Assembly: GCF_010731775.1 (NCBI RefSeq)
Contig: NZ_AP022590.1
Location: 744,001-808,000, forward strand
Source of the DNA: Mycobacterium mantenii
GTDB lineage: Bacteria; Actinomycetota; Actinomycetes; Mycobacteriales; Mycobacteriaceae
Direction of reading: 5' to 3'
DNA length: 64,000 nt
Every line of letters starts with the position of its first letter. Within the stretch, counting starts at the first letter, position 1. The notes beneath the pieces are model-generated. The model was not told the origin of the DNA. It searched no databases and saw nothing but the letters and a program-made list of their open reading frames with translations. The translations under genes and the position numbers were made by a program. Positions 36,101-48,963 of this stretch are shown here, piece after piece.

Positions 36101-39100
36101 GCACCGGCGACCTGGTCCGGTGGGGCGCGGACGAGCAGCTGGAATACCTCGGGCGCGCGGACGAACAGGTCAAGATCCGCGGCCACCGCATCGAGCTCGG
36201 CGAAATACATTCCGCGCTCACCGAATTGGGCGGTGTCGAGCAGGCGGCGGTGATCGTCCGCGAGGAGCAGCCCGGCGCGGTGCGACTGGTGGGCTACGTC
36301 ACCGGGACGGCCGAGCCGTCCCAGGTACGGTCGCGCCTCGCCGAGCGGTTGCCGGCCTACATGGTGCCGGCCGCGGTCGTGGCGCTCGACGCGCTGCCCC
36401 TGACGGTCAACGGCAAACTCGACACCCGCGCCCTGCCCGCCCCGGATTTCGGCGGCAACGAGTACCGGGCTCCGGCCGACGCGATCGAGGAGATCCTGGC
36501 CGGCATCTACGCCCAAGTCCTCGGGCTCGAGCGGGTCGGGGTGGACGATTCGTTCTTCGATCTGGGCGGGGACAGCATCTTGTCCATGCAGGTGGTGGCC
36601 CGGGCCCGCGCCGCGGGCGTAATATGCCGGCCGCGTGATGTTTTCGTCGAGCAGACGGTGGCCCGGCTGGCCCGAATCGTCACGCTGACCACCGCCGAGG
36701 ACGAGGCGGCCGACGACGGAGTCGGGCCCGTCGTGGCCACCCCGATCATGCGGTGGCTGCACGACATGGACGGCCCCATCGAGCAGTTCAACCAGACCAT
36801 GGTGCTGGCGGCTCCGGCCGGGGTGGGCCAAGCCGACGTGCAGGCCGTGCTGCAGGCATTGCTGGATCGGCATCCCATGCTGCGGCTCTGCGTCGACGAC
36901 GACGGCGACGGCGGCTGGTCCCTGCACGTACCCCAGGTGGGCGCGGTGGACGCCCGCGCCTGCATGCGGACCGTCGACGTGCTCTCCGATGCGGCGCTGA
37001 CGCGGGCCCGGTCCCGGCTCAACCCCGGCGCCGGAGCGCTTTTGAGCGCGATATGGGCAAGTGCGACAAACGAACTGGTGCTGATCATTCACCACTTGGC
37101 CGTCGATTCCGTCTCGTGGCGGACCTTGATCGAGGACGTCAACATCGCCTGGGCGCAGCATCGCAGCGGCCAGCCCATCGAGCTGCCCGCGGAGGGAACC
37201 TCGTTCGCCCGCTGGTCGTCGCTGCTGGCCGACCACGCCCAGAATCCGGCGGTGCTCGGCCAGGCAGATACGTGGCGGCGGATCGCGCAGACTCCGCCGC
37301 TCCTGCCTGCGGTGCAGCCCGACGACACGTACGCGACGGCCGGGCAGTTGTCCGCGTCGCTGGACGCCGAGACGACCCGGCTGTTGCTGGGGGAGGTGCC
37401 CGCCGCGTTTCACGCCGGGGTGCAGGACATCCTGCTGATCGCGTTCGGGATGGCCTTCGCCGAATTCCTCGGGACGGCAGCACCCCTGGGCATCGACATC
37501 GAGGGTCACGGGCGCAGCGAGGAGTTGGGTCCGTACGTGAATCTGTCGCGCACGGTGGGCTGGTTCACCGCCAAGCACCCGGTGGCCCTGGCCGTTTCCG
37601 GGCTGGACTGGGAACGGGTGGTGGCCGGTGCGGCCGCGCTGGGTGCGGTCATCAAGCAGACCAAGGAACAATTACGCGCCCTGCCGGACGGTGTGACCTA
37701 CGGATTGCTGTGCTACCTGAATCCCGAAGTGGCCCTGACTAATTCGGATCCGGTCATCGGATTCAACTATCTGGGCCGGCTTGGTGCCGGCGTCGGCGAG
37801 TTGTCCGACGAATTGTGGCAGCTGAGCCCGAACAACGCGTCGTTCGCCGTCGCCGCAGCGGCGCTGGAGCTGCCGCTACCACACACGATCGAGCTCAACG
37901 CCGCCACCATGGACACCGAGGACGGGCCGCGGCTGCGGGCGAACTGGACATGGGCGTCCTCGGCGCTGACCCACGACCAGGTAACGCAGTTGAGCCGGTT
38001 GTGGTTTGAGGCACTGGCCGGAATCTGCGCGCACGTGCGCCGCGGTGGCGGCGGCCTGACCCCGTCCGACATCACCCCCGCCCGGCTGAGCCAGCCGCAG
38101 ATCGACCAACTCGAACGGCGATACGACGTCGCCGATATCCTGCCGCTGACCCCGCTGCAGCAGGGGCTGCTGTTCCATGCGACGGCCACCCACGGCGACG
38201 CCGATGTGTACGCGGTGCAGCTCGACATCACGCTGCGCGGTGCCCTCGACTCGCACCGACTGCATCGAGCCGTGCATACCGTCATCACCCGCCACCCCAA
38301 CCTCGCGGCCCGGTTCTGTTCCGACTTCGGCGATCCGGTGCAGATCATCCCCGCCGCCGCCGACCTGGCCTGTCAGTACATCGAGATCCACGACGGCGAC
38401 ATCGAGCGGAGGGTCCAACGGCTCTGCGCCGCCGAACGAGTCGCGGCGCGAAACCTCGGCGACGAACCGCCGTTGCGGGCCGCGCTGCTCCGCACCGCGG
38501 ACGACGAATACCGGTTCGTCCTCACCGTCCACCACATCGTGATGGACGGCTGGTCGCTCCCGGTCCTGCTGCAAGAAATCTTCGCCTGCTATTACGGGTC
38601 GCGGCTGCCCGCGGTGCTGCCCTACCGCAGCTTTGTCAGCTGGCTGGCCGATCGAGACGTGCCCGCCGCCCGCCTGGCGTGGCGCGACGCGCTCGATGGG
38701 TTCGACGCCCCGACGATGGTGGGCCCGCCGAGCCGCAACGAGCTCGGGCCGCGCGGCGTGGCCGCACTGCGACTGACCGCCGAAACCACCCGTGCGCTAA
38801 GCAAACTCGCGCGTTTCTGCCACACCACCGTCAACACCGTGCTGCAGGCCGCATGGGCGCAGCTGCTGATGTGGCAGACCGGTCAACGCGACGTCGCCTT
38901 CGGCACCGCCGTCTCGGGCCGGCCGGCCGATCTGCCTGGCGCGGAATCCATAGTGGGCCTGCTCATCAACACCGTGCCGGTGCGCGCCCGTGCCACCCCG
39001 GCAACCACCGTCGCCGAATTGCTGGACCAGCTGCAACGCGCCCACAACGACACCCTGGAACACCAGCACCTGTCGCTCAACGAGATTCACCGGGTCACCG

Positions 39101-42100
39101 GGCACGACCAGTTGTTCGACAGCTTGCTGGTGTATGAGAACTATCCGATCGATGCCGCGACGTTGTCATCCGCCCGTGACTTGACCGCCACCGGATTCAC
39201 CAGTCACGAGTACAACCATTACCCGCTGTCGCTGCAGGCCGTTCCGGGCGACGAGCTAAGCCTGCGTGTCGAATTCGATACCGACGTGTTCGACGCCGCC
39301 GAAGTCGACGAGCTGACCGCCCGGTTGCACCGGCTCCTGGTGGTGATGGCCGCCGACCCGGCCCGACCGCTGTTATCACTTGACGCGGTCGACGGTCCCG
39401 AGCATGCGCAGCTTGCGTACTGGGGAAACCGGGCGGCCTTGGCCGAGCCGACGGCCGCACCGGCGTCGTTGCCGGCGCTGTTCGCCATCCAGGTGACCCG
39501 CACGCCCGACGCGGTCGCGGTGACCTTCGAGGACCGCTCGATGACGTATCGCGAACTCGACCAGGCGTCCAACCGCTTGGCGCACCTGTTGCTCGAGCAT
39601 GGCACCGGCCCGGGACACTGTGTGGCGCTGCTGTTTTCCCGCTCGCCCGAGGCCATCGTGGCCATGCTGGCGGTCTTGAAGGCCGGGGCGGCGTACCTGC
39701 CGATCGATCCGGCGCTGCCGGCGGCGCGGGTGGAGTTCATGCTCGATGACGCCGCACCGCCCGTCGCACTGAGCACGACAGACATGCGGTCGCGACTCAC
39801 CGGACTCGGCCTGCCGGTTATCGAGGTCGACGACACCGCCGCGCACGGCTACCCCAGCACCGCGCTGCCGGCGCCCGCCCCGGACAACATCGCCTACGTC
39901 ATCTACACCTCGGGCACCACCGGTGTCCCCAAAGGCGTCGCCGTCACCCACCAGAACGTCACCCAACTCCTGGAATCGCTGCACGCGCCGCTGCCCGAAG
40001 CGGGCGTGTGGTCGCAGTGCCATTCGTACGGCTTCGACGTCTCGATCCAGGAAATCTGGGGAGCCCTGGCCGGCGGTGGTCGCCTGGTCATCGTGCCCGA
40101 GCCGGTGACACGCTCACCGGACGAAATGCACGCCTTGCTGATCGCCGAAAAGGTCAGCGTGCTCAGCCAAACCCCATCGGCGCTGGCCGCGCTGTCACCG
40201 CAGGATCTGGACACCGCGCTGATCCTCGGCGGCGAGCCCTGCCCGGCCGCACTCGCCGACCGGTGGGCCCCGCGGCGCGTGATGATCAACGCCTACGGCC
40301 CGACCGAGACCACGGTGGACGCGGTCATCAGTCCGCCGCTGGCCGCGGTCGGGGGAGCACCACCGATCGGGTCGCCGGTATCCGGTGCGGCCCTGTTCGT
40401 GCTGGACGCGTGGCTGCGGCCGGTGCCCGCCGGAGTGGTCGGCGAGCTGTACGTGGCCGGCCGCGGTGTTGCCGTCGGTTACGCGCGCCGGGCCGGCCTG
40501 ACCGCGTCGAGGTTCGTGGCCTGCCCGTTCGGCGGGGCCGGGGCGCGCATGTATCGCACCGGGGATATGGTGCGCTGGGCCCCGGACGGCCAGCTGCACT
40601 ACGTCGGTCGCGCCGATGAGCAGGTCAAGATCCGCGGCCACCGCATCGAGCTCGGCGAAATACAGAGCGCGATAGCCGAATTGGACGGCGTGACGCAGGC
40701 GGTGGTGATCGCCCGCGAGCACCGGCCTCAAGACAAGCGACTTGTCGCCTATCTCACCGGCGTTGCCGACCCGGCCGAGGTCCGCGCCCGGTTGGCCGAG
40801 CGGCTGCCCGCCTACATGGTCCCGGCCGCCGTGGTCGCCATCGAGGCATTGCCGTTGACCCCCAACGGCAAACTCGATACCCGCGCCCTACCCGCACCCG
40901 AATACACCGCCGGTGCGTATCGGGCCCCGGGCACCCCGACCGAGGAGATCCTGGCCGGCATCTACGCCCGGGTGCTGGGGCTGGAGCAGGTCGGTGCCGA
41001 CGATTCGTTCTTCGATCTGGGCGGCGACTCGCTGTCGGCAATGCGGGTGATCGCCACGATCAACGCGACCCTGGACGCCCACCTCGGGGTGCGGATGTTG
41101 TTCGAGGCACCCACCATTGGCGAGCTGGCGGCACGCGTCGGCGCGGGCGGGGCCCGGCACGGCGGCGTGGTGGCGCGCGAGCGGCCGGCGGTGGTGCCGC
41201 TCTCGTTCGCCCAATCCCGGTTGTGGTTCATCGACCAGTTGCACGGCGCGTCACCGGTGTACAACATGGCGGCGGCGTTGCGGCTGAGCGGACGCCTGGA
41301 TGCCACCGCCTTGGGGGCCGCACTGCGCGACGTCGTGGCGCGCCACGAAAGCCTGCGGACGGTGTTCGCCGCCGTCGATGGCATACCCCGGCAGGTCGTG
41401 GTGGCGCCCGAGCGGGCCGCCGTGACATGGCGGGCCATCGACGCCACCGGCTGGCCGCACGCCCGGCTGGAAGACGCCATCCGCGACACGGCGCGCCACA
41501 CGTTCGACCTGGCCACCGAAATTCCGTTGCGTGCCCAGCTTTTCCGTCTCGACGACGAGGAACACGTGCTGGTGGCCGTGGTGCATCACATCGCCGCCGA
41601 CGGGGGTTCGCTGACCCCGCTGGTGCGCGATCTGGCGGTGGCCTATGCCAGTCGTGCGGCCGGGGACGCCCCGGAGTGGGCGCCGCTGCCGGTGCAGTAT
41701 GTCGACTACACGCTGTGGCAGCGAGCGCAATTCGGCGATCTGGAAGACCCGGACAGCCCGATCGCGGGCCAGCTGGCGTACTGGGAACGGGCGCTGGCCG
41801 GGCTGCCCGAGCGGCTGGAGTTGCCCACCGATCGGCCGTATCCGTTGGTGGCCGATTACCGCGGGGCCAGCGTGGCCGTGGTTTGGCCCGCCGAGCTGCA
41901 GCAGCGTGTCCGCGCGCTGGCCGGCGCGCACAACGCGACCAGCTTCATGGTGGTGCAGGCCGCGCTGGCGGTGCTGCTGGCCAAGATCACCGCGAGTTCG
42001 GATCTGGCGGTGGGCTTCCCGATCGCCGGGCGGCGCGATCCGGCCCTGAATGACGTGGTGGGTTTCTTCGTCAACACCCTGGTGCTGCGGGTCGACCTGG

Positions 42101-45100
42101 CCGGTGACCCCACCATCGCCGAGGTGTTGGCGCACGTGCGCGCGCGCAGCCTGGCCGCTTATGAGCACCAGGATGTGCCCTTCGAGGCACTCGTGGAACG
42201 GCTCAACCCCGCCCGCAGCCTGGCGCATCATCCGCTGGTGCAGGTGATGCTGGCCTGGCAGAACACCGAGCCGACCGACCTGAGCCTCGGTGATCTGCGG
42301 GTCACCGCGCTCCCGGTCGATACCCGTACCGCCCGAACGGACTTGGCCTGGTCGCTGGCCGAACGCTGGACCTCCGACGGCCTGCCCGCGGGGATAGGCG
42401 GGGCGGTGGAATTCCGTACCGACGTCTTCGACACCGCCACCATCAAGACGCTGATCGAGCGTCTGCGGTGGGTACTGGAGGCCATCACCGCCGACCCGAC
42501 CCGCAGTCTGTCGTCGATCGATGTGCTCGGCGCCGACGAACACGCGCGCCTCGATGCGATCGGCAACCGCGCGGTGTTGTCCCGCCCGCGCATCGACACG
42601 TCGTCGATCCCGGCGTTGTTCGCCGACCAAATGGAGCGCAGCCCGCAGGCGGTGGCGCTGACGTTTGACGGACGCTCGATGACCTATCGCGAGCTCGACG
42701 AGGGCGCGAACCGGTTGGCGCACCTGCTTATTGACGACGGTGTGGGGCCGGGGGACTGCGTGGCGCTGCTGATGGACCGCTCGGCGCAAGCGGTGGTCGC
42801 GATCCTTGCGGTGCTGAAGTCCGGGGCGGCTTACCTGCCGATCGACCCGGCCGTGCCGCAGAATCGGGTCGGGTTCATGCTCGCCGACGCCGCGCCCACC
42901 GCCGCAATCACCACCGCGGCCCTGCGGTCGCGGCTGGACGGGTTCGACTTCGCGATCATCGACATCGACGATCCCGCCGTGCGGACTCGGCCCGGCAACG
43001 CCTTGCGGGCACCCGCTCCCGCGAACATCGCCTATGTCATCTACACCTCCGGGACGACCGGAACCCCGAAGGGCGTGGCGGTCACCCATCGCAACGTCAC
43101 CGAACTGCTGACCGCAGTGCACGGTCGGCTGGCCTCGGTGACCGGGGTGTGGAGCCAGTGCCATTCACTGGCGTTCGACTTCTCGGTGTGGGAGATCTTC
43201 GGTGCGCTGCTGGGCGGCGGACGGCTGCTCGTCGTGCCCGACGACGTGGTGCGCTCACCGGAAGACCTGCGGGCCTTGCTGATTGCCGAGGACGTGAGCG
43301 TGCTCAGCCAAACCCCGTCGGCGTTCTTCGCGCTGCAGGGCGCCGAGGCGTCACGGTCGGAACGGCGGCTCAACCCGCACACCGTGGTATTCGGCGGCGA
43401 GGCGCTGGTTCCGCAACGCCTGGGCAAGTGGCTGCACAACCACCCGCGACGGCCCCGCTTGATCAACATGTACGGCATCACCGAGACGACGGTGCACGCC
43501 TCGTTCCGGGAGATCGTCGACGCCGACATCGACGGCCACGTCAGCCCCATCGGGAAACCATTGGCGCATCTCGGCTTCTTCGTGCTGGACGCGTGGCTGC
43601 GCCCGGTCCCCGCGGGCGTGATGGGCGAGCTGTATGTGGCCGGCGCCGGGGTGGCCGCCGGGTATCTCGGCCGGCCCGCTCTGACCGCATCGCGGTTCGT
43701 GGCCTGCCCGTTCGGTGGGGCCGGGGCGCGCATGTATCGCACCGGGGACCTGGTGCGCTGGGGCCCGGATGGGCAGCTGCAGTACGTCGGTCGCGCCGAT
43801 GAGCAGGTCAAGATCCGCGGCTACCGCATCGAGCTGGGCGAAATACAAAGCGCGCTCGCCGAATTGGACGGGGTAACGCAGGCGGTGGTGATCGCGCGCG
43901 AGGACCGGCCCGGCGAGAAGCGTCTCGTCGGCTATCTCACCGGGTCCGCCGATGGGGGCGAGGTCCGCGCCCGGCTGGCCGAGCGGTTACCGGCCTACAT
44001 GGTTCCGGCCGCGGTGATGGTCATCGAGGCATTGCCGCTGACCGCCAACGGCAAACTCGACACCCGCGCCCTGCCCGCACCGGATTACCACGGCGCCGAT
44101 CAGTACAGCGCACCGGCCACCGACGTCGAGCGGTCCATGGCCGACATCTACGCCCACGTCCTGGACGTCCACCGCGTCGGCATCGACGACTCCTTCTTCG
44201 ACCTCGGCGGAGATTCGCTGTCGGCCATGCGGCTGGTCGCGGAGATCAACTCCAGTCTCGATGTTCACCTTGGTGTTCGGGCTTTGTTCGAAGCGCCCAC
44301 CATTCGCCGCTTGGCGGCGCGGCTGGGTAACGACGGGGGAGGGCGCCTGCCGCTGGTGGCCGGCCCGCGCCCGGCGGTGGTGCCGTTGTCGTTCGCCCAG
44401 TCGCGGTTGTGGTTCATGGGCCAACTGCACGGGCCGTCACCGGTGCACAACATGGCCATCGCCTTACAGCTGCACGGGCGTCTGGATGGCGAGGCGTTCG
44501 GCGCCGCGCTGGGCGACGTCGTGGCCCGCCACGAAAGCCTGCGCACGCTGTTCCCGTCGCACGACGGCATCCCTGCGCAGCTGGTGGTCGAGGCCGACGA
44601 CGCCGACTTCGGTTGGCAGATCACCGATGCGCGCGGGTGGTCACCCACCCGGCTGGGCAAGGCCGTCGACACCGCGGTGGGCCACCGCTTCGACCTGGCC
44701 ACCGAGCTTCCCCTGCGGGCACTGCTTTTCCGGCTCAACGACAACGAGTACCTGTTGGTGGCCGTGCTTCATCACATCGCCGCCGATGGCTGGTCGCTGA
44801 CCCCGCTGGTGCGCGACCTGGGGGAGGCGTATGCCGGCCGCGTGGCCGGGCACGCACCGGAGTGGACGCCGTTGCCGGTGCAGTATGTCGACTACACGCT
44901 GTGGCAGCGTGCGCAATTCGGCGAGTTGCAGGATCCGCACAGTCTGATCGCCGGGCAGTTGCGGTATTGGGAACACACCCTGGCCGGAATGCCCGAGCGA
45001 CTGGAGTTGCCCACCGATCGGCCGTATCCGTTGGTGGCCGATTTCGGCGGGGCCAGCGTGGCGGTGGATTGGTCCGCGGAATTGCAGCAGCGGGTGCGTG

Positions 45101-48100
45101 CGGTGGCCGGCGCGCACAACGCGACCAGCTTCATGGTGGTGCAGGCCGCGCTGGCGGTGCTGCTGGCCAAGATCACCGCGAGTTCAGATGTGGCGGTGGG
45201 CTTTCCGATCGCCGGGCGGCGCGATCCGGCCCTGAATGACGTGGTGGGTTTCTTCGTCAACACCCTGGTGCTGCGGGTCGACCTGGCCGGTGACCCCACC
45301 ATCGCCGAGGTGTTGGCGCACGTGCGCGCGCGCAGCCTGGCCGCCTACGAACATCAGGACGTGCCCTTCGAGCTGCTGGTGGAACGGCTCAACCCCACCC
45401 GCAGCCTGGCGCACCATCCGCTGGTGCAGGTCATGTTGGCCTGGCAGAACACCGATTCCGCCGACCTGAGCCTCGGTGACGTGCGCGTCACGCCGCTGCC
45501 CGTCGACACGCGCACCGCCCGAATGGATCTCGCGTGGTCGCTGGCCGAACGCTGGACCTCCGACGGCCAGCCCGCCGGGATCGGCGGAGCGGTCGAGTTC
45601 CGCACCGACGCGTTCGACGCCGCGACGATCGAAACCCTGATCAGCCGGCTGCATCGGGTGCTGACGGCCATCACCGCCGACCCGACCCGCAGACTGTCGT
45701 CGATCGATGTGCTCGGCGCCGGCGAGCATGCGCGTCTGGATGCCATCGGCAACCGGGCGGCGCTGACGCGCCCGTCGCGCACACCCGCGTCGATCCCGGA
45801 GGTGTTCGCCGGCCACGTCGCACGCACCCCGGAGGCGGTGGCGATCACTTACGCGGGACAGTCGTGGACCTACCGCCAACTCGACGAATCCGCGAACCGA
45901 TTGGCGCACTCGCTCGTTGAGCACGGGGCGGGACCGGGGCAGTGCGTGGCCCTGCTCGTCGAACGCTCGGCCCGCGCGGTGGCCGCGATCCTGGCGGTGC
46001 TCAAGACGGGTGCCGCGTATGTGCCGATCGACCCGGGCCTGCCCGCGGCCCGGATCGACTTCATGCTCGCCGATGCCGCGCCGGCCGCGGTGCTCACCAC
46101 CGCCGAGTTGCGTTCTCGGATAGACGATTCCGGACCGATCGTCATCGATATCGAGGACCCCTCAATCCGGGACCGGCCCACTGCGGCGCCGCCGGCACCG
46201 GGACCGCACGACGTCGCCTACACGATCTACACCTCGGGCACCACCGGGGTTCCCAAGGGCGTGGCGGTCAGCCACCACAACGCCACCCGGTTGTTCGCCT
46301 CGCTGGGCGCTGCCGGGCTGCCGGCGGCGCCGGGCAAGGTGTGGAGCCAGTGTCATTCGCTGGCGTTCGACTTCTCGGTATGGGAGATCTTCGGGGCGCT
46401 GCTGCACGGCGGACGGGTGCTGGTGGTACCCGACGAGGTGGTGCGCTCGCCGAAAGAGTTGCACGCCTTGCTCGTTGCGGAGAACGTCGACATGCTGACC
46501 CAGACACCGTCCGAGGTGGCGATGCTCTCCACCGAGGGCCTGGGCTCGGCGGTGTTGGCCGTCGCGGGCGAAGCATGCCCGGTCGACGTGGTGGACCGCT
46601 GGGCGGCAGGCCGTGTGATGGTCAACGTCTACGGCCCCACCGAGATCACGATCGTCGCGGCCATCAGTGCGCCGCTCACCCCCGGGCCCGAGGCACCGCC
46701 GATCGGTTCACCGGTGTCCGGCGCCGCGCTGTTCGTGCTCGACGGATGCCTGCAACCGGTGCCCGCGGGAGTGGTCGGCGAGTTGTACGTCGCCGGTTCC
46801 GGCGTGTCGACCGGCTACCTGGGCCGGCCCGGCCTGACCGCCGCGCGGTTCGTGGCGTGCCCGTTCGGCGGAACCGGTGCGCGCATGTACCGCACCGGGG
46901 ACCTGGCGTGGTGGGGTCCGGACGGGCAACTGCGCTACGTCGGTCGCGCCGACGAACAGGTCAAGATCCGCGGGTACCGCATCGAACTCGGCGAGATCCA
47001 GGCCGCGCTGGCCGGGCTGGCCGGGGTGGAGCAGGCGTTGGTGATCGCCCGCGAGGATCGCCCGGGCGACAAGCGGCTGGTGGGGTACATCATTGGAACG
47101 GCCAACCCGGCCGAGCTTCGCACCCTGCTGGCCGAGCGGCTGCCCGCCTACATGGTGCCGGCCGCGGTGGTGGTGCTGCCGGCGCTGCCGTTGACGCCCG
47201 GCGGCAAACTGGACACCCGCGCGCTGCCGGCGCCCGACTACCAGGGCACCGACGACTACCTCGCCCCGGCCACCGCGGTCGAGGAGATCCTGGCGTGGCT
47301 GTACGCCCAGGTGCTGGGCTTGGAGCGGGTGGGCGTCCAGGAATCGTTCTTCGACCTGGGCGGCGACTCGCTGTCGGCGATGCGCCTGGTCGCGGCGATC
47401 TACAACGCCCTCGATATCCACCTGCCGGTACGCGCCGTCTTCGAGGCGCCGTCGGTGCGCAGCCTCAGTCAGCAGCTGAACGGTGATTACGTTGCGGCAG
47501 AAGACCTTCGGGCAGATTTTGCGTCCGTGCACGGCCGTGACGCGACCGAGGTGTACGCCAGCGATCTCACGCTGGACAAGTTCATCGACGCCCCGGCACT
47601 GTCGGCCGCGCAGGGACTGCCGGGCCCGCGCGGCGAGGTACGCACGGTCCTGCTGACCGGGGCGACCGGATTCCTGGGCCGTTACCTGGTCCTGCAGTGG
47701 CTCGAACGGCTGGAACTGGCCGACGGCAAATTGATCTGCCTGGTGCGGGCCACCTCGGATGAGGATGCGCGGCGCCGGCTCGAAAAGACCTTCGACAGCG
47801 GCGATCCGGCGCTGCTGCGGTACTTCCACGAACTGGCCGAGGACCATCTCGAGGTCGTCGCCGGCGACAAGGGACGGCCCAACCTCGGTGTGGACGAAAA
47901 AACCTGGCAGCGGCTGGCCGACACCGTCGACCTGATCGTGGACTCGGCGGCCGTCGTCAACGGCGTGCTGCCCTACAGCGAGCTGTTCACCCCCAACGTC
48001 GCGGGTACCGCGGAGCTGATCCGGCTGGCGCTCACCACCAAACTCAAGCCCTACACCTACGTGTCGACGGCCAACGTCGGTGACCAGATCGAGCCGTCGG

Positions 48101-48843
48101 CGTTCACCGAGCACGCCGACGTCCGGACCGTCGGCGCGACCCGCACGGTCGACGGCGGCTACGGCAACGGCTACGGCAACAGCAAGTGGGCGGGCGAGGT
48201 GCTGCTGCGCGAGGCGAACGACCTGTGCGGCCTGCCGGTTTCGGTGTTCCGCTGCGACATGATCCTGGCCGACACCACCTACCGCGGCCAGCTGAACCTG
48301 TCGGACACGTTCACCCGGATGGTGCACAGCGTGGTGGCCAGCGGCGTCGCGCCGCGCTCGTTCTATGAGCTGGACGCGCACGGCGACCGGCAACGCGCGC
48401 ACTTCGACGCCCTGCCCGTCGAGTTCGTCGCCGAGGCGATCACCACGCTGGGCGCCCAGGTGATGGATGGGTTCGAGACGTACCACGTGATGAACCCGCA
48501 CGACGACGGGATCGGGCTCGACGAGTACGTCGACTGGCTGATCGAGGCGCGCTACCCGATCGAGCGCGTCGACGACTTCGGGGACTGGCTGCAACGAATG
48601 GAGACCGCCCTGCGCGCCCTGCCCGAACGGCAGCGCCATCAGTCGGTGCTGCAGCTGCTGCAGTTACGCAACGCCCAGCACGTGCCGCCGGCGGACCCGG
48701 CCCGCGGGTGCCTGGCGCCGACGGAGCGCTTCCGTGCCGCGGTGCAGGACGCCAAAATCGGCCCCGATAACGACATCCCGCAGATCGACGCGTCGGTGAT
48801 CGTCAAGTACGTCACCGACTTGCAGCTGCTCGGTCTGCTGTGA
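24139..48843 (+). CDS. Seven-module NRPS with terminal reductase; predicted lipoheptapeptide synthetase
   Basis: The product is 8234 residues. ATG 24139 is chosen because GGGGAG lies just before it and the N-terminus ([19 protein letters not shown]) matches mps1. Modules, with phosphopantetheine Ser: C1-A1-T1 (982), C2-A2-T2 (2051), C3-A3-T3 (3100), C4-A4-T4 (4146)-E4 (HHLAVDS near 4318), C5-A5-T5 (5631), C6-A6-T6 (6693), C7-A7-T7 (7744)-R ([10 protein letters not shown] near 7838). C5, after E4, is of the [11 protein letters not shown] type seen after E domains in mps1/mps2. C2, C3, C4, C6 and C7 begin [12 protein letters not shown] (or close variants) and follow L-residues, so the stereochemistry is self-consistent. 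Pockets read: A1 DFWTVGVMWK, A2 DFWSVGMVHK (Thr), A3 as A1, A4 DFWSIGQMYK, A5 DVQSIGAVDK, A6 DFWSVGMVHK (Thr), A7 DFWTAAVIVK. No N-methyltransferase insert is seen. It resembles the large lipopeptide NRPS of M. avium subsp. paratuberculosis (MAP1420 type, five modules) but is longer. The product is unknown; a fatty-acylated heptapeptide with reduced C-terminus is inferred. Confidence 0.92.
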   Translation: MELENQALPLTRGQLDIWLAQETGHSDTEWQLGLFVRIGGTVQRDALQWAIRQAVREAEPTRVAFFEIDGQVFQRPIDDPNIELAFHNLSDLPDPVQEARDRALAIQRTPMPLTGPLFRFVLFQTRRDEFFLFACCHHIVIDGTGVGLVGHRIASIYSAIVSAGPVPTAVFGSLQELIDCESHYEASSDYRDDEAYWMANLPPERGSHHRVPGSAAERDPWPSAPVALDPTIVRRVHRFSDVWGVSQTSVITAACALLVRGWCAEGSEVVLDFPVSRRVRPELKTLPGMVAGVVPLVFTASPRSSVTDFCKHVERRIEEAVAHQRFPVHALERKVRGLTKSPERVSVNFIPSAFTLPFGAVTASASYTNSGQADGFGLIFTTDGDELFLSTAGVWEPWSGLNASDLAVRLQRVLVAMTDDPRRRLSSIEVVDENERARLGEWGNNGSALGRSVRPVSVVGLFAAQVARTPGAVAVRCEGRSLTYQELDEAANRLARVLAGRGVGRGGVVALLFSRSAEAIVAILAVLKSGAAYLPIDPALPAARVEFMVRDAAPRVAITTADLAGRFEGFELSVIDVADPAIATQPSTALELPAPSDLAHIIYTSGTTGVPKGVAVTQHNVAQLFDDLRLGFALSGEQVWTQFHSYAFDFSVWEIWGALLHGGCLVVVPDAVSRSPEEFHALLVGEGVTVLTQTPSAVGLLPTEGLEGTALVIGAEPCPPELVDRWAPGRVMVNVYGPTETTMWACKSAPLRAGSGFPPIGSPVTRAAFFVLDEWLRPVPAGVVGELYLAGQGVGVGYWRRPGLTASRFMACPFGEPGARMYRTGDLVCWGPDGQLRYLGRADEQVKVRGYRIELGEIRTALADLDGVEQAAVLVREDRVGEKHLVGYVTGAADPADVRARLGQRLPTYMVPSAVVVLDALPLTVNGKLDTRALPAPDYRGGDGYRAPENAIEEILAGIYARVLGVERVGVDDSFFDLGGDSLSAMRLVSAVNTGLDAHLGVRVLFEAPTVAELAPRVCGGGSKLARVVAADRPAVVPLSFAQSRLWFLDQLHGPSPVHNMAVALRLSGRLDTDAMGAALHDVVTRHESLRTVFPAHQGTPRQVIIPPERVDVTWPVIDAGDWPIHRLSEAINTAARHRFDLSSETPLRTMLLRIADDDHVLVAVAHHIAADGWSLTPLVRDLGVAYASRCAGRAPGWAPLAVQYVDYTLWQRVQFGDLEDPDSPIAGQLAYWQEALAGLPERVELPTDRPYPLVADYRGASVDIEWSAQLQQRVRAVARAHNATEFMVVQAALAVLLAKLGASSDVAVGFPIAGRSDPALDDVVGFFVNTLVLRVDLGGDPSVAELLARVRQGSLAAYEHQDVPFEVLVERLHPSRSLAHHPLVQVVLAWQNLPWQHDGPAAGLELGDVQVTPLPLDTRVARMDLVFSLAERWTEDGRPAGIGGAVEFRADVFDAASIETLIERFHRVLTAMTDEPAQRLSSIDLLAEAEREWLDAAGNRAITTAPPMALVSIPALFAAQVACAPGAVAITSGERSFTYRELYESTNRLAHLLTERGAGPGQRVAVVIPRSAEAVMAILAVLKTGAAYVPIDPGVPAARLEFVLGDAAPIAAVTSAEVRERLDGFDGVIVDIDDPAVRTQPTTGLPVPAADSIAYLIYTSGSTGIPKGVAVTHRNVTQLLDAIDAHLNLGGVWTQCHSLAFDFSVWEIFGALLRGGRLVIVPDDVVRSPEDLHALLVREQVSVLSQTPSAFYALQSADALAPELGEQLKLQTVVFGGEALEPHRLSTWLHRHPGLPRMINMYGITETTVHASFREIVDGDVDGNVSPIGVPLANLAFFVLDGWLRTVPAGVVGELYVAGGGLATGYVGRAGLSASRFVACPFGGPGARMYRTGDLVRWGSDGQLQYMGRADEQVKVRGYRIELGEVRAALSELDGVEHAAVIAREDLAGEKRLVGYVTGAADPADIRARLGRRLPTYMVPSAVVVLDALPLTVNGKLDTRALPAPEYQDADRYRAPVSAIEEILAGIYAQVLGVERVGVDDSFFDLGGDSLSAMRVIAAVNTTLSKGISVRALFEAPTVAELAPRLGGGADRPSRVLAGPRPAAVPLSFGQSRLWFIDQLQGPSPMYNMPAALRIRGRLDVPALSAALVDVVARHESLRTVFTVSEGIPHQVVIPAERAAVGGDVIDAAGWSPARIEEAMHAEASYQFDLGSEIPIQTKLFRLGDDEHVLVAVVHHIAADGWSLTPLVRDLGVAYASRCAGRAPGWAPLAVQYVDYTLWQRVQFGDLEDPDSPIAGQLAYWQEALAGLPERVELPTDRPYPLVADYRGASVDIEWSAQLQQRVRAVARAHNATEFMVVQAALAVLLAKLGASSDVAVGFPIAGRSDPALDDVVGFFVNTLVLRVDLGGDPSVAELLARVRQGSLAAYEHQDVPFEVLVERLHPTRSLAHHPLVQVMLAWQGNDHTELTLGELQVTREPVDTRTARMDLTFSLSGRWTADGRPAGIAGTVEFRTDVFDPDSIHTLTERLRRVLVAMTNDPTRRLSSIEVLDENERARLGEWGNGSALGRSVRPVSVVGLFAAQVARTPGAVAVRCEGRSLTYRELDEAANRLARVLAGRGVGRGGVVALLFSRSAEAIVAILAVLKSGAAYLPIDPALPAARVEFMVRDAAPRVAITTADLAGRFEGFELSVIDVADPAIATQPSTALAPPAPSDLAHIIYTSGTTGVPKGVAVTQHNVAQLFDDLRLGFALSGEQVWTQFHSYAFDFSVWEIWGALLHGGCLVVVPDAVSRSPEEFHALLVGEGVTVLTQTPSAVGLLPTEGLEGTALVIGAEPCPPELVDRWAPGRVMVNVYGPTETTMWVSHSSPLKAGTGVPPIGSPVSGAALCVLDAWLRPVPVGVMGELYVAGAGVGVGYLGQAGLSASRFVACPFGIPGQRMYRTGDLVRWDADGRLHYLGRADEQVKVRGHRIELGEIRTALTELDDVEQVAVVVREDRPGEKRLVGYVTGAADPADVRARLGQRLPTYMVPSAVVVLDALPLTVNGKLDARALPAPDYRGGDGHRAPENAIEEILAGSYAQVLGVERVGVDDSFFDLGGDSLSAMRLITAINAELDGGLTVRALFEAPTVAQLAPRMEAVAGRATGLTAAERPALVPLSFAQSRLWFIDQFQGPSPVYNMAVALRLSGHLDTDAMGAALHDVVTRHESLRTLFLAPEGTPQQVVVPPERSEVSWQVVDATRWPASWLAEATQEAARYTFDLAHEIPLRAWLFHTGDDEHVLVAVVHHIAADGWSLTPLVRDLGAAYASRSSGRPPQWAPLPVQYADYTLWQRARFGDLEDPDSPIARQLTYWEQALSGLPEHVELPTDRPYPLVADYRGASVAVQWPAELQQHVARLARAHNATSFMVVQAALAVLLSTMSANSDVAVGFPIAGRRDPALDDVVGFFVNTLILRVDLSGDPRIADLLAQVRQRSLAAYEHQDVPFEVLVERLNPTRDLAHHPLVQVMLAWQNNDPVDLSLGDVQVTPLPLDTRVARMDLVWSLAERRDENGRPAGIAGTVEFRTDVYDAATIETMVARLQRVLSAMAADPAQPLSTLDVLAEAEHTRLDAIGNRAVLTQPATGPVSIPALFDAQVSREPGAVAITCGRRSWTYREVQASSNQLAHLLVGHGAAPGRRVAVAIPRSAEAIVAILAVLKTGAAYVPIDPALPSARIEFMLTDAAPIATISTAGLRAGPHISGPVIEVDDPAVRSQPTTGLPAPTADNIAYLIYTSGTTGTPKGVAVTHHNVTQLLESLDAELGLGRVWSHCHSLAFDFSVWELFGALLRGGRVVVVPDEVVRSPEDLHALLIAENVDVLSQTPSAVAALPSDGLEPVALIVGGEPCPVEVMDRWAPGRVMINQYGPTETTMYAAMTAPLSAGAAVVPIGSPVPGAALFVLDRCLRKVPPGVVGELYIAGRGVAAGYSGRAGLTASRFVACPYGGAGARMYRTGDLVRWGADEQLEYLGRADEQVKIRGHRIELGEIHSALTELGGVEQAAVIVREEQPGAVRLVGYVTGTAEPSQVRSRLAERLPAYMVPAAVVALDALPLTVNGKLDTRALPAPDFGGNEYRAPADAIEEILAGIYAQVLGLERVGVDDSFFDLGGDSILSMQVVARARAAGVICRPRDVFVEQTVARLARIVTLTTAEDEAADDGVGPVVATPIMRWLHDMDGPIEQFNQTMVLAAPAGVGQADVQAVLQALLDRHPMLRLCVDDDGDGGWSLHVPQVGAVDARACMRTVDVLSDAALTRARSRLNPGAGALLSAIWASATNELVLIIHHLAVDSVSWRTLIEDVNIAWAQHRSGQPIELPAEGTSFARWSSLLADHAQNPAVLGQADTWRRIAQTPPLLPAVQPDDTYATAGQLSASLDAETTRLLLGEVPAAFHAGVQDILLIAFGMAFAEFLGTAAPLGIDIEGHGRSEELGPYVNLSRTVGWFTAKHPVALAVSGLDWERVVAGAAALGAVIKQTKEQLRALPDGVTYGLLCYLNPEVALTNSDPVIGFNYLGRLGAGVGELSDELWQLSPNNASFAVAAAALELPLPHTIELNAATMDTEDGPRLRANWTWASSALTHDQVTQLSRLWFEALAGICAHVRRGGGGLTPSDITPARLSQPQIDQLERRYDVADILPLTPLQQGLLFHATATHGDADVYAVQLDITLRGALDSHRLHRAVHTVITRHPNLAARFCSDFGDPVQIIPAAADLACQYIEIHDGDIERRVQRLCAAERVAARNLGDEPPLRAALLRTADDEYRFVLTVHHIVMDGWSLPVLLQEIFACYYGSRLPAVLPYRSFVSWLADRDVPAARLAWRDALDGFDAPTMVGPPSRNELGPRGVAALRLTAETTRALSKLARFCHTTVNTVLQAAWAQLLMWQTGQRDVAFGTAVSGRPADLPGAESIVGLLINTVPVRARATPATTVAELLDQLQRAHNDTLEHQHLSLNEIHRVTGHDQLFDSLLVYENYPIDAATLSSARDLTATGFTSHEYNHYPLSLQAVPGDELSLRVEFDTDVFDAAEVDELTARLHRLLVVMAADPARPLLSLDAVDGPEHAQLAYWGNRAALAEPTAAPASLPALFAIQVTRTPDAVAVTFEDRSMTYRELDQASNRLAHLLLEHGTGPGHCVALLFSRSPEAIVAMLAVLKAGAAYLPIDPALPAARVEFMLDDAAPPVALSTTDMRSRLTGLGLPVIEVDDTAAHGYPSTALPAPAPDNIAYVIYTSGTTGVPKGVAVTHQNVTQLLESLHAPLPEAGVWSQCHSYGFDVSIQEIWGALAGGGRLVIVPEPVTRSPDEMHALLIAEKVSVLSQTPSALAALSPQDLDTALILGGEPCPAALADRWAPRRVMINAYGPTETTVDAVISPPLAAVGGAPPIGSPVSGAALFVLDAWLRPVPAGVVGELYVAGRGVAVGYARRAGLTASRFVACPFGGAGARMYRTGDMVRWAPDGQLHYVGRADEQVKIRGHRIELGEIQSAIAELDGVTQAVVIAREHRPQDKRLVAYLTGVADPAEVRARLAERLPAYMVPAAVVAIEALPLTPNGKLDTRALPAPEYTAGAYRAPGTPTEEILAGIYARVLGLEQVGADDSFFDLGGDSLSAMRVIATINATLDAHLGVRMLFEAPTIGELAARVGAGGARHGGVVARERPAVVPLSFAQSRLWFIDQLHGASPVYNMAAALRLSGRLDATALGAALRDVVARHESLRTVFAAVDGIPRQVVVAPERAAVTWRAIDATGWPHARLEDAIRDTARHTFDLATEIPLRAQLFRLDDEEHVLVAVVHHIAADGGSLTPLVRDLAVAYASRAAGDAPEWAPLPVQYVDYTLWQRAQFGDLEDPDSPIAGQLAYWERALAGLPERLELPTDRPYPLVADYRGASVAVVWPAELQQRVRALAGAHNATSFMVVQAALAVLLAKITASSDLAVGFPIAGRRDPALNDVVGFFVNTLVLRVDLAGDPTIAEVLAHVRARSLAAYEHQDVPFEALVERLNPARSLAHHPLVQVMLAWQNTEPTDLSLGDLRVTALPVDTRTARTDLAWSLAERWTSDGLPAGIGGAVEFRTDVFDTATIKTLIERLRWVLEAITADPTRSLSSIDVLGADEHARLDAIGNRAVLSRPRIDTSSIPALFADQMERSPQAVALTFDGRSMTYRELDEGANRLAHLLIDDGVGPGDCVALLMDRSAQAVVAILAVLKSGAAYLPIDPAVPQNRVGFMLADAAPTAAITTAALRSRLDGFDFAIIDIDDPAVRTRPGNALRAPAPANIAYVIYTSGTTGTPKGVAVTHRNVTELLTAVHGRLASVTGVWSQCHSLAFDFSVWEIFGALLGGGRLLVVPDDVVRSPEDLRALLIAEDVSVLSQTPSAFFALQGAEASRSERRLNPHTVVFGGEALVPQRLGKWLHNHPRRPRLINMYGITETTVHASFREIVDADIDGHVSPIGKPLAHLGFFVLDAWLRPVPAGVMGELYVAGAGVAAGYLGRPALTASRFVACPFGGAGARMYRTGDLVRWGPDGQLQYVGRADEQVKIRGYRIELGEIQSALAELDGVTQAVVIAREDRPGEKRLVGYLTGSADGGEVRARLAERLPAYMVPAAVMVIEALPLTANGKLDTRALPAPDYHGADQYSAPATDVERSMADIYAHVLDVHRVGIDDSFFDLGGDSLSAMRLVAEINSSLDVHLGVRALFEAPTIRRLAARLGNDGGGRLPLVAGPRPAVVPLSFAQSRLWFMGQLHGPSPVHNMAIALQLHGRLDGEAFGAALGDVVARHESLRTLFPSHDGIPAQLVVEADDADFGWQITDARGWSPTRLGKAVDTAVGHRFDLATELPLRALLFRLNDNEYLLVAVLHHIAADGWSLTPLVRDLGEAYAGRVAGHAPEWTPLPVQYVDYTLWQRAQFGELQDPHSLIAGQLRYWEHTLAGMPERLELPTDRPYPLVADFGGASVAVDWSAELQQRVRAVAGAHNATSFMVVQAALAVLLAKITASSDVAVGFPIAGRRDPALNDVVGFFVNTLVLRVDLAGDPTIAEVLAHVRARSLAAYEHQDVPFELLVERLNPTRSLAHHPLVQVMLAWQNTDSADLSLGDVRVTPLPVDTRTARMDLAWSLAERWTSDGQPAGIGGAVEFRTDAFDAATIETLISRLHRVLTAITADPTRRLSSIDVLGAGEHARLDAIGNRAALTRPSRTPASIPEVFAGHVARTPEAVAITYAGQSWTYRQLDESANRLAHSLVEHGAGPGQCVALLVERSARAVAAILAVLKTGAAYVPIDPGLPAARIDFMLADAAPAAVLTTAELRSRIDDSGPIVIDIEDPSIRDRPTAAPPAPGPHDVAYTIYTSGTTGVPKGVAVSHHNATRLFASLGAAGLPAAPGKVWSQCHSLAFDFSVWEIFGALLHGGRVLVVPDEVVRSPKELHALLVAENVDMLTQTPSEVAMLSTEGLGSAVLAVAGEACPVDVVDRWAAGRVMVNVYGPTEITIVAAISAPLTPGPEAPPIGSPVSGAALFVLDGCLQPVPAGVVGELYVAGSGVSTGYLGRPGLTAARFVACPFGGTGARMYRTGDLAWWGPDGQLRYVGRADEQVKIRGYRIELGEIQAALAGLAGVEQALVIAREDRPGDKRLVGYIIGTANPAELRTLLAERLPAYMVPAAVVVLPALPLTPGGKLDTRALPAPDYQGTDDYLAPATAVEEILAWLYAQVLGLERVGVQESFFDLGGDSLSAMRLVAAIYNALDIHLPVRAVFEAPSVRSLSQQLNGDYVAAEDLRADFASVHGRDATEVYASDLTLDKFIDAPALSAAQGLPGPRGEVRTVLLTGATGFLGRYLVLQWLERLELADGKLICLVRATSDEDARRRLEKTFDSGDPALLRYFHELAEDHLEVVAGDKGRPNLGVDEKTWQRLADTVDLIVDSAAVVNGVLPYSELFTPNVAGTAELIRLALTTKLKPYTYVSTANVGDQIEPSAFTEHADVRTVGATRTVDGGYGNGYGNSKWAGEVLLREANDLCGLPVSVFRCDMILADTTYRGQLNLSDTFTRMVHSVVASGVAPRSFYELDAHGDRQRAHFDALPVEFVAEAITTLGAQVMDGFETYHVMNPHDDGIGLDEYVDWLIEARYPIERVDDFGDWLQRMETALRALPERQRHQSVLQLLQLRNAQHVPPADPARGCLAPTERFRAAVQDAKIGPDNDIPQIDASVIVKYVTDLQLLGLL
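25431..26371 (+). repeat. A-domain duplication within the seven-module NRPS (copy 1, A1)
   Basis: This block is almost identical to 31788-32725 (offset 6357, then 6354 after a 3-bp AAC indel near 25470). I see only a handful of substitutions over about 940 bp. It spans the A-domain core through the pocket up to the GPTETTMW motif, so A1 and A3 have the same pocket. Confidence 0.85.
27619..28264 (+). repeat. C-domain duplication within the seven-module NRPS (copy 1, C2)
   Basis: These 646 bp match 30826-31471 (offset 3207). I find only two mismatches, both in the first 20 bases. The block runs from just before the HHIAADGWS motif to near the end of the C domain. Confidence 0.88.
28779..29886 (+). 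repeat. Thr-type A-domain segment shared with mps1 (copy 2, A2)
   Basis: This is the partner of 11551-12658. The 3-prime 558 bp (29329-29886) are near-identical to mps1, and identity stops abruptly inside the DEQVK motif codons, where mps1 continues ATCCGC and this copy GTGCGT. Confidence 0.85.
30826..31471 (+). repeat. C-domain duplication within the seven-module NRPS (copy 2, C3)
   Basis: This is the partner of 27619-28264. The match ends sharply after CCCCA, where copy 1 continues GCCGC and this copy CCCGC. Confidence 0.88.
31788..32725 (+). repeat. A-domain duplication within the seven-module NRPS (copy 2, A3)
   Basis: This is the partner of 25431-26371. The match ends within the pocket-coding region: after the shared ACCATGTGGG the two copies diverge (GCCTGC in copy 1, TGTCGC here). 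Confidence 0.85.
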
Positions 48844-48869
48844 AATCCATTCAGCAGTAATAGATTTCA
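48841..48869 (+). terminator. Weak inverted repeat at the stop of the seven-module NRPS
   Basis: TGAAATC (48841-48847, including the stop codon) pairs with GATTTCA (48863-48869) around a 15-base loop. It is AT-rich with no T-tract, so its role as terminator is uncertain. Confidence 0.3.
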
Positions 48870-48963
48870 CCGCGAGATCGACAAGCCGGGTCGCTGCGAC
48901 GTCCGCTGACTACCATGACGGTAGAACGCGACGGTCCCGCCAGCGCAAAGGAGTGCTCAGCCG

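Noticed and set aside
37092..37121. Inactive E domain in module 4 because the motif reads HHLAVDS instead of HHLAVDG
   Set aside because: The epimerisation consensus is HHxxxDxxSW; the His pair, Asp and SW are intact, and the following C domain is of the D-accepting type.
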